The notes under the pieces are model-generated. The model ran no database searches. It saw only the letters and a list, made by a program, of their open reading frames with translations, and was not told the DNA's origin. Shown here one piece after another: positions 14,646-20,149 of a stretch of DNA of 20,149 nucleotides. This DNA comes from Lactobacillaceae bacterium UBA5807. GTDB taxonomy: Bacteria; Bacillota; Bacilli; Lactobacillales; Lactobacillaceae. Each line of letters opens with the position of its first letter. Position 1 is the first letter of the stretch. The stretch lies in the NCBI GenBank assembly GCA_002418005.1, contig DIDF01000086.1:1-20149 (forward strand), given 5' to 3'. A program made the translations under genes and the position numbers.

Positions 14646-15215
14646 ATTAACAAACTTACGAAGTTGTTAATCTTCTTGGTAAGTCTGATCGCGCTCGTTC
14701 AAATCATCTGGTTTATTGGTTTGGTTATTCCAATAAATCATTTATCAAGTTGGCTTCAACCGACCATCCAAACCCATAATATCTGGATTATTACTGCTGC
14801 TTCACTGTTAGCTGTAATAGTGGCTTGGGCTGCTATCCTGGGAATATTAGTTTCAATCTTTTCTCCCGCTAAATGAGATTCAATTTATTTCAAGTCAAAA
14901 AATGGTAACTTAAAAATTACTAAAAAGGTCCTTGAAAAAATTGTTTCTGAAGAAATTGCTGAAAGAGCGACAGTTGCCGGGGTAACATCCAAAATCAAGT
15001 TGATCAGAGGTAATAAAATAGCCACCGTGAGGGTTGTTGCTGTTGATCACCAAAATCGTGATTTGCTTGAGCTGGGATATCAAATTCAAGAAATTACCAG
15101 AAACAAACTTAACAAACTGCTTGGTAGCGTGAAAGTTAAAAAAGTAAAGGTTCATCTTAAGCCATTTGCAGAAGTCAAGAATACAAAAAAAGCTGCCCGC
15201 GTCCGGGTAGTTTAA
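14646..15215 (+). pseudogene. amaP: Alkaline-shock membrane anchor AmaP, with AUU start and in-frame UGA
   Basis: One frame from 14646 to the TAA at 15213-15215 encodes an AmaP-like protein of about 189 residues, interrupted by a single TGA at 14874-14876 (residue 77). The N-terminal 76 residues are two membrane segments with a short loop, beginning (I/M)NKLTKLLIFLVSLIAL as in AmaP. After the stop the same frame continues as a Gls24-like domain (NGNLKITKKVLEKIVSEEIAE..., then KVKVHLKPF). AmaP anchors Asp23/Gls24 proteins at the membrane. A near-perfect ribosome site (GAAAGGAGGTG) lies 7 bases before ATT 14646; the first canonical start in frame, TTG 14664, is 25 bases away. The C-terminal half has no clear start of its own. 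It could be broken, read through, or mis-sequenced. Confidence 0.82.
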
Positions 15216-15228
15216 GGAGGTGCTTCAT

Positions 15229-15417
15229 ATGAAAATAAAAGCTGCTGGATACGGGGCCATTCTAGGGATGATTTTTGCCCTCGTTTGGGTATTTACAAAC
15301 ATCGGGGCAGCATTGCTAGTCCTGGCATTAACTATAGTCGGAGCAGTTATTGGAGCACTAATTGCCCGATATGGCGGCATCAAAGCAATAATTAGTCAGG
15401 TCGTTAATGATGACTAA
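15229..15417 (+). CDS. DUF2273 small membrane protein of the Gls24 operon
   Basis: A 62-residue protein with two membrane segments (about 8-23 and 26-46), of the DUF2273 family that regularly lies between amaP and asp23/gls24 in Firmicutes. Its role is not established; it probably joins the AmaP-Gls24 assembly at the membrane. The ATG at 15229 follows TAAGGAGG, which overlaps the amaP stop codon, so translation is coupled. An in-frame GTG three codons earlier lies inside the ribosome site and is unlikely. Confidence 0.88.
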   Translation: MKIKAAGYGAILGMIFALVWVFTNIGAALLVLALTIVGAVIGALIARYGGIKAIISQVVNDD

Positions 15418-15447
15418 CAACCAAAATAATGAAAGTGAGGCGATTGC

Positions 15448-15873
15448 ATGACAGAAACGACAATGACCCGCAAATTGACTTTTAATGACAGCGTAATCGA
15501 GAAGATTGCTGGAATAGTTGGCCGCAGCGTTGAAGGAATTTTATCTCTAAATGGAGGCAAGATCAGTGAGTTAGCGGACAAAATCTCAAACAATACTGAT
15601 CCAACTAAGGGCGTAAAAGCTGAAGTTGGTGAAAAACAGGTTGCCTTAGACATGGCAGCGACAATCGAATTTGGGGCTGACGCTCGGCGAATATTTGACG
15701 AAGTTTGTGAGAAGATCCAGACAACAATCAAAAACTTCACTGGACTAGATGTGGTGGAATTAAACCTCAATATCGATAACGTGATGACCAAAAAAGGATT
15801 TCAAAGTTTAAGCAGTCGGCAAAAAGATGAAATTGCAACGGCCACAATTACCGACCCAACCAGAGTTCAATAA
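15448..15873 (+). CDS. Asp23/Gls24 family envelope stress protein, first copy
   Basis: A 141-residue soluble protein of the Asp23/Gls24 (DUF322) family. The core is LTFNDSVIEKIAGIVGRSVEGILSLNGG, followed by a TDPTKGVKAEVGEKQVALDM strand pair and IFDEVCEKIQTTIKNFTGLDVVELNLNIDNV. These proteins coat the inner membrane face through AmaP and respond to alkaline or envelope stress. The ATG at 15448 has a GTGAGG ribosome site. It ends in a polar tail (SSRQKDEIATATITDPTRVQ). It is a clear paralogue of the next gene. Confidence 0.92.
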   Translation: MTETTMTRKLTFNDSVIEKIAGIVGRSVEGILSLNGGKISELADKISNNTDPTKGVKAEVGEKQVALDMAATIEFGADARRIFDEVCEKIQTTIKNFTGLDVVELNLNIDNVMTKKGFQSLSSRQKDEIATATITDPTRVQ

Positions 15874-15898
15874 CACAAACCCAATTGGAGGAATTTTT

Positions 15899-16318
15899 AT
15901 GACTGAAAGTAAAACTACTGACACTGTCTTAACATATGAAGACGAAGTAATCACAAAAATTGCCGGCAATACTGTTCGAGACGTTGACGGCGTCTTATCT
16001 CTTAAAGGAAATGTAATCAATTCGATGACAGAACGCCTTTCAAAAAAAGAAGTCGATCCATCAACCGGAGTAAAAGTTGATTTGGATAACGATGAAGAAC
16101 AAGTTAAATTAGCAATGGACGCCGTCTTGGAATATGGCAAGAGCATCCCAACAATCTTTAGTAAAATTGTTAAAAGATTAGAGCAATCTATCGGTGAATT
16201 AACCGACTTAAAGCCAACTGAAATTAAAATCAATGTTGTTGATCTGTTAACCAGAAGAGAATATGACGAAAAAAATAACAAGGTTGCAGAACCAAAGGCA
16301 GAATTAGCAGTTGATTAA
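15899..16318 (+). CDS. Asp23/Gls24 family envelope stress protein, second copy
   Basis: A 139-residue paralogue of the gene before it. LTYEDEVITKIAGNTVRDVDGVLSLKG aligns with the first copy, followed by VDPSTGVKVDLDNDEEQVKLAMDAVLEYG and IKINVVDLLTRREYDEKN. It is acidic at the C-terminus. The ATG at 15899-15901 follows GGAGG at 7 bases; an upstream in-frame ATG within the previous gene is not used. It is the last gene of the operon and is followed by a terminator at 16383-16420. Having two Gls24 copies in one operon is common in lactobacilli; which one binds AmaP is unknown, and with amaP broken this may matter here. Confidence 0.92.
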   Translation: MTESKTTDTVLTYEDEVITKIAGNTVRDVDGVLSLKGNVINSMTERLSKKEVDPSTGVKVDLDNDEEQVKLAMDAVLEYGKSIPTIFSKIVKRLEQSIGELTDLKPTEIKINVVDLLTRREYDEKNNKVAEPKAELAVD

Positions 16319-16382
16319 ATTAAATATGCCACTCCTAAATATCTAAAAATAAAATCCTAAATCCTATATCTAATACCTAACA

Positions 16383-16420
16383 AAAGCAGCCATTTCAAGA
16401 AAAATTGAAATGGCTGCTTT
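16383..16420 (+). terminator. Terminator of the Asp23/Gls24 operon
   Basis: AAAGCAGCCATTTCAA (16383-16398) and TTGAAATGGCTGCTTT (16405-16420) form a perfect 16-bp stem with a 6-base loop, followed by ATTT. Between the last stop and this stem lies only AT-rich sequence with a few CCTAAAT-like repeats. Confidence 0.9.
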
Positions 16421-16471
16421 ATTTCGGTGTAATCGTTTATGTTTAATTCTTAAAACTTATATAGATAAAAC

Positions 16472-16583
16472 GTGGGACTTTAGTCAGCTTCCTAGGGTTA
16501 AGCAAATCTTGCAAACCAGCCAAGATCAGGCTAATTTGCAAGATTCACCTTAACCTACGGAAGCTAAACGACTAAAGCCCCAC
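16472..16583. repeat. Long intergenic hairpin element (repeat family, possible terminator)
   Basis: Left arm 16472-16515 and right arm 16535-16583 are near-complementary over 40 or more bases, with small bulges: GTGGGACTTTAGTC against GACTAAAGCCCCAC, GGTTAAG against CTTAACC, and ATCTTGCAAA against TTTGCAAGAT. The loop forms a further AGCC/GGCT stem. On the plus strand it is followed by TCTTTTTATT. It directly precedes the stop of the alcohol dehydrogenase gene. Its ends match the shorter hairpin at 12006-12066. Such elements are repeated in many lactobacilli. Confidence 0.75.
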
Positions 16584-16588
16584 TCTTT

Positions 16589-17629
16589 TTATTCAGGAAT
16601 TACCAATGATTTTATTGCTTCTCGCTTGGCCATTGCCTGATAAGCCTCATCAATTTGATCAAGATTAAATCGTTTGGTAAAGACTCTTCCCGGATGAATA
16701 TCACCGTCTAAGACGGCCTTAAGCAAAAATTTCTTATCATAAGTCGTTACGGCCGCAATACCGCCAACAATGCCCACGTTATGGTAAAAAGTATTACTAG
16801 TATCCATATTTGGATTTTGCGGCAAGCCAACCCTGCCGACAAGAGCTCCTGGTCTAGCAACTTTTAAAGCAGTATCAGTAGAAAGTTCAGTCCCGACACA
16901 TTCAAGAACTGCATCCGCACCAGCATTATTAGTTAACTTCATAACTTTGGCAACCGCCTCATCACCACGCTCTGCAACAATATCAGTTGCGCCAAACTCC
17001 AAAGCTAATTTTTGGCGGTCTTCATGTCTGCTCATCGCAATGATTTTCGAAGCTCCTCGCAATCGAGCTGAAATTACTCCACAAAGTCCAACCGCACCAT
17101 CACCAATAACTACCGCTGTGTCACCAAGTTTTACATTAGCTGTTCGAACGGCATGATAACCAGTAGCCATAACATCAGCAAGAGATAATAAAGAGTTGAG
17201 CATCCCATCTGAATAATCACTGGGCTGACCGGGAATTTTAACTAAAGACCAGTCGGCATGCTGAAAACGAACATATTCAGCCTGAACTCCTTCACTGAAA
17301 TTATCTGAGTGACTTTGACAATCCCCATCAAAGCCGGCTCGGCATGCAGCACAGTGTCCACAGCCGTGAGTGAACGGCGCAATAACAAAGTCGCCTGCCT
17401 TAACTGTCGTGATTGCTTTGCCAACTTCATCAACAATTCCAATTGCCTCATGACCACTATTTTGAGAATTTTCATCCTTCTTCTCTAATCCACGGTAAGC
17501 CCAGAGGTCCGAACCACAGACACAAGTGCGAACAATTCGTAAAATGACATCATCGTCTTTTTGAATTTTGGGTTTATTAATATTTTGAATTTCAACTTTT
17601 CCAGGTTTAACAAATACGGTTGATTTCAA
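16589..17629 (-). CDS. Zinc-dependent alcohol dehydrogenase family protein (MDR)
   Basis: A 346-residue medium-chain dehydrogenase. The catalytic zinc ligands are C38 (RTCVCGSD) and H60-E61 (SGHEAIG). The structural zinc cysteines C90, C93, C96 and C104 (HGCGHCAACRAGFDGDC) are all present. The Rossmann motif GDGAVG is at 176-181; an arginine after the second beta strand (MSRHEDR, R201) suggests NADP(H). Members reduce or oxidise alcohols and aldehydes; the substrate is unknown. The start is a TTG at 17627-17629 with GGAG about 9 bases upstream; no in-frame ATG fits the N-terminus MKSTVFVKPGKVEIQN. It is monocistronic. Confidence 0.92.
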   Translation of the reverse strand: MKSTVFVKPGKVEIQNINKPKIQKDDDVILRIVRTCVCGSDLWAYRGLEKKDENSQNSGHEAIGIVDEVGKAITTVKAGDFVIAPFTHGCGHCAACRAGFDGDCQSHSDNFSEGVQAEYVRFQHADWSLVKIPGQPSDYSDGMLNSLLSLADVMATGYHAVRTANVKLGDTAVVIGDGAVGLCGVISARLRGASKIIAMSRHEDRQKLALEFGATDIVAERGDEAVAKVMKLTNNAGADAVLECVGTELSTDTALKVARPGALVGRVGLPQNPNMDTSNTFYHNVGIVGGIAAVTTYDKKFLLKAVLDGDIHPGRVFTKRFNLDQIDEAYQAMAKREAIKSLVIPE

Positions 17630-17753
17630 TTATTACATCTCCAGATTATTGAATTTGTTTTAGATTACGAATAAATTATAAGACTTAAAATTAACTATTG
17701 TCTAAGACATTGTCACAAGCAAAATTTAAAACCATTCAAATAAAAAAGAGTAA

Positions 17754-17772
17754 ATTAACAAGTTTAGTTAAT
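17754..17772 (-). terminator. Weak terminator of recQ
   Basis: ATTAAC (17754-17759) and GTTAAT (17767-17772) form a 6-bp stem. On the minus strand a T-rich run (TTACTCTTTTTTA) follows it. The stem is short and AT-rich, so confidence is limited. Confidence 0.4.
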
Positions 17773-17798
17773 CTGCCCTATTTTCTGAAATTCAAGGA

Positions 17799-19562
17799 TT
17801 AAACTTTAACTTTCTGCTGATATTGGCCGATGATCTGCATAAATTTTTGGCCATACTTCTCCAATTTGCTCTCCCCAACTCCTTTAACGTCAAGAAAATC
17901 CTCATCAGAAGTTGGCATTGACGCACTCATTTCATGGAGTGTCTTATCGGAGAATATAACAAAGGGTGGCACTCCTTGTTTCTCTGCCAATTGTCTTCTT
18001 AGACTTCTAAGCTTTTCAAATAACTCACCATTTTCTGGCAAAGTTTTGACGACTTGCATGGCAGCTTTTCGAGAAACTTTCAACTCCCCTTTTAATACTT
18101 TTAGACCTAAAGCAGATACTTGCAAAGTTGGAAACTTTCCCCCAGTTGTTTGCAGAAAACCTGATGCAGACAGGTAATCAATTAAGCCAACCAAATCTTT
18201 TTGGGGCTGGCCTTTCATAATGCCATAGGTGGATAAATCTTCAAATCCCATTTCTTGAACTTTTTGCACTTTAGATCCGGCCAGAACTTGGGCCACTAAC
18301 TTCTTTCCAAATCGTTCGTGCATTCTAACAACACATGATAAAACCTTTTGGGCATCCACGGTGATATCCTGTGACTCTCTAGTATCCAAGCAACTAGAGC
18401 ACCGGCCACATTTACCACTTTTTTCGCCAAAATAATTTAGGATAAACTGCTGCAAACATTGTTCAGTATTAGCATATTCAACCATCATCTGGAGCTTTTT
18501 GTAGGCCCGCTGTTTGCTGGCATCATCCATTTCAGATTGATCAATAAAGAAATGCTGAGTGGCGACGTCTTTTAATTTAAAAAGCAAAATTGCTTCACTG
18601 GGTAAGCCATCTCGACCGGCCCGACCAGCTTCCTGATAATATTCTTCCAAACTGCCAGGAATCGAATCATGAATAACAAACCTGACGTTGCTCTTATCAA
18701 TTCCCATACCAAAAGCATTGGTAGCAACCATAATCAAAGATCGATCAAATAAGAAATCTTCTTGACTTTTTCTTCGAGCAACCTTACTCATCCCGCCATG
18801 ATACATAGTAACCGAGAAAGTATGCTTTTGAAGTAACCTGGTCAATCTTTCAACTTCTTTTCGAGTGCTGGCATAAATAATTCCGGATTGATCAGAATTC
18901 ATTTTTAAATAATCCAACAAGAACTTATCGCTATCCTGGTTTTTAACTACTTTAAATGCCAGGTTATCCCGGGCAAAACCAGTTTTAACCTCTTGTTTTA
19001 ATCCCAACCTTTCCATAATATCTTTGGCAACTCGCGGTGTTGCCGTTGCCGTTAAAGCAACAATGGTTGGGTTAGTTGGCAACTTTTCCAAATTTTTCGC
19101 CAATTCCAAGTAACTCGGCCGAAAGTCGTGGCCCCACTGAGAAATACAATGAGCTTCATCAACGGCAACCAAATCAATTGGCAGTCGGCTTAGTTGACTC
19201 AAAGCGCCTGAGTCCAGTCGCTCCGGGGAAACATAAAGAAGTTTTACTTCCCCATTTGCAGCCTGAACAAAACGTCGATTAATTTCATCAAAAGTTAAAC
19301 TACTATTGACAAAAGTCGCTGAAATGCCATTTTCATTCAAGGCATCTACTTGATCTTTCATAAGGGCAATAAGAGGTGACACCACTAAAGTTAACCCGTT
19401 TAAAATTAATGCTGGAATTTGGTAGCACAAAGACTTACCACCGCCAGTCGGCATAATGGTAAGGACATTTTTGTGAGATAGGATGTCTTCAACAACTTCT
19501 TGTTGTCCTGGACGAAAACTATCAAATCCAAATTTAGTTTTAAGCACTTCTTTGGGTGTCAT
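17799..19562 (-). CDS. recQ: ATP-dependent DNA helicase RecQ
   Basis: A 587-residue 3'-5' DNA helicase for repair and recombination. Motif 0 is FGFDSFRPGQ (11-20), Walker A is TGGGKS (39-44), the DEAH box is 135-138 (AVDEAHCISQWGHDFRP), motif III ALTATAT follows, and motif VI is QEAGRAGRDG. After the second RecA-like domain comes the zinc-binding region with its four cysteines (CLQQ...GKCGRCSSC), then the RQC winged helix (about 400-500) and a C-terminal HRDC domain (about 510-580). Length and domain order are those of a full RecQ. The ATG at 19560-19562 follows AGAGGTC. Confidence 0.95.
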   Translation of the reverse strand: MTPKEVLKTKFGFDSFRPGQQEVVEDILSHKNVLTIMPTGGGKSLCYQIPALILNGLTLVVSPLIALMKDQVDALNENGISATFVNSSLTFDEINRRFVQAANGEVKLLYVSPERLDSGALSQLSRLPIDLVAVDEAHCISQWGHDFRPSYLELAKNLEKLPTNPTIVALTATATPRVAKDIMERLGLKQEVKTGFARDNLAFKVVKNQDSDKFLLDYLKMNSDQSGIIYASTRKEVERLTRLLQKHTFSVTMYHGGMSKVARRKSQEDFLFDRSLIMVATNAFGMGIDKSNVRFVIHDSIPGSLEEYYQEAGRAGRDGLPSEAILLFKLKDVATQHFFIDQSEMDDASKQRAYKKLQMMVEYANTEQCLQQFILNYFGEKSGKCGRCSSCLDTRESQDITVDAQKVLSCVVRMHERFGKKLVAQVLAGSKVQKVQEMGFEDLSTYGIMKGQPQKDLVGLIDYLSASGFLQTTGGKFPTLQVSALGLKVLKGELKVSRKAAMQVVKTLPENGELFEKLRSLRRQLAEKQGVPPFVIFSDKTLHEMSASMPTSDEDFLDVKGVGESKLEKYGQKFMQIIGQYQQKVKV

Positions 19563-19640
19563 TCATTGACCTCTTCTCGAATTTTACACTCAGTCTATTA
19601 TACGTGAAAAACTCCTCCAAAATTGCTTAACTAAAGAAAT

Positions 19641-20135
19641 TTAAATTAAGAATTTCAAAACTTCAGTATTAAAACTTACCGGATCAGTTCTTGCCAGAGT
19701 GTGACCATTCTTTGGAATAACCACATACTTTGAATTAGGAATTGTTTTAGCAATATATCTGGAATGACTTAGTTTAATAACATCTCTTTGGCCAACAATT
19801 ACTAAAGTTGGATTTTTGATTTTAGTTAAATCAGCTTTGGAGACACCAATGTTTCGGGTAATCAAATCAGTAATTTGTCCCTTTTGTTTATATCTTTTGC
19901 TGAAAAATCCCAAAAATGAATCCCAGTTCTCAACAAGGTGGAACAAAAAAATAGCAATTTTGTTCAAACCATCAGTTGTAGTATTGCCAGAATTTAAGAC
20001 TAGACGATTTACGGAATCAGGATACTTTTTAGCAAACATCATCGCTAAATTTGCCCCATCACTAAATCCAAGAAAATCAGCCCGACTAAGTTTTTCTTTT
20101 GCCATAATTTCTTTTAAGTCTTCAGCCATTGGCAA
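19641..20135 (-). CDS. Alpha/beta hydrolase, N-terminally short or interrupted
   Basis: 164 residues corresponding to the C-terminal two thirds of an alpha/beta hydrolase. The nucleophile is S25 in GFSDGAN, the acid is D118 in VGQRDVIKLSHS, and the histidine is H145 in PKNGHTLART. The usual first strands and HGxxG oxyanion loop are missing: upstream of the TTG at 20133-20135 (ATG at 20127-20129) the same frame meets a TAG at 20139-20141, 9 bases from the window edge. Either the gene begins here as a truncated copy, or a nonsense mutation has cut a longer gene that continues beyond the window. The catalytic triad is intact. The substrate is unknown. Confidence 0.7.
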   Translation of the reverse strand: MPMAEDLKEIMAKEKLSRADFLGFSDGANLAMMFAKKYPDSVNRLVLNSGNTTTDGLNKIAIFLFHLVENWDSFLGFFSKRYKQKGQITDLITRNIGVSKADLTKIKNPTLVIVGQRDVIKLSHSRYIAKTIPNSKYVVIPKNGHTLARTDPVSFNTEVLKFLI

Positions 20136-20149
20136 ATTCTATAATTAAT

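Noticed and set aside
14646..15215. UGA decoded as tryptophan by an altered genetic code
   Set aside because: Other intact genes in the window end in TGA (6432-6434 and 7588-7590), and tryptophan in well-conserved proteins is coded by TGG.
15414..16281. Long antisense open frames opposite the two Gls24 genes
   Set aside because: They have no ribosome sites and unnatural composition, and the sense strand carries clear Gls24 genes with good ribosome sites.
16322..16382. CCTAAAT-like repeats after the last Gls24 gene as a CRISPR or iteron array
   Set aside because: Copies are irregular, under 10 bases and without spacers of even length.

Overview
The window looks like chromosomal DNA from a low-GC Gram-positive lactic acid bacterium, most likely Lactobacillaceae. 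This rests on AT-rich base use, AGGAGG-type ribosome binding sites, a PepI-type proline iminopeptidase, a split ThrE exporter, a VanZ-like protein and an Asp23/Gls24 envelope-stress operon. The genus is not fixed by the sequence. No rRNA, tRNA, CRISPR array, transposase or phage gene was seen.

Layout. (1) 1-4885: the tail of an unidentified plus-strand gene, then three tandem minus-strand paralogues, each a secreted serine hydrolase with an SH3/GW-like wall-binding module. The third copy carries a one-base frameshift in its signal peptide. (2) 4886-9850: signal peptidase I, a two-gene threonine/serine-type exporter, a YbaK/ProX-type tRNA-editing protein, a small membrane protein, proline iminopeptidase and a DUF554 membrane protein. 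(3) 9851-14400: a secreted SH3-like protein, a family 2 glycosyltransferase, a possible 30-residue membrane peptide, a VanZ-like protein, a 62-residue membrane protein, a large PTPS_related/YfhO-like membrane protein and a small helical protein possibly of the bacteriocin-immunity type. (4) 14400-16430: the Asp23/Gls24 operon, consisting of amaP (broken), a DUF2273 protein and two Gls24 paralogues. (5) 16472-20149: a very long hairpin repeat, a zinc alcohol dehydrogenase, RecQ helicase and an N-terminally short alpha/beta hydrolase at the window edge.

Much of the window concerns the cell envelope: wall-bound hydrolases, protein export, glycosyl transfer, VanZ, and the membrane-anchored Gls24 complex. 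Most genes form single-gene or two-gene units separated by clear hairpin terminators; the Gls24 operon is the main multi-gene unit.

The most unusual points are the following. amaP has an AUU start codon behind a near-perfect Shine-Dalgarno and a single in-frame UGA between its membrane hairpin and its Gls24-like domain. The hydrolase family is triplicated with conserved promoter-proximal sequence and one frameshifted copy. A roughly 110-base intergenic hairpin at 16472-16583 shares its ends with a shorter hairpin at 12006-12066. No wholly new system was evident.
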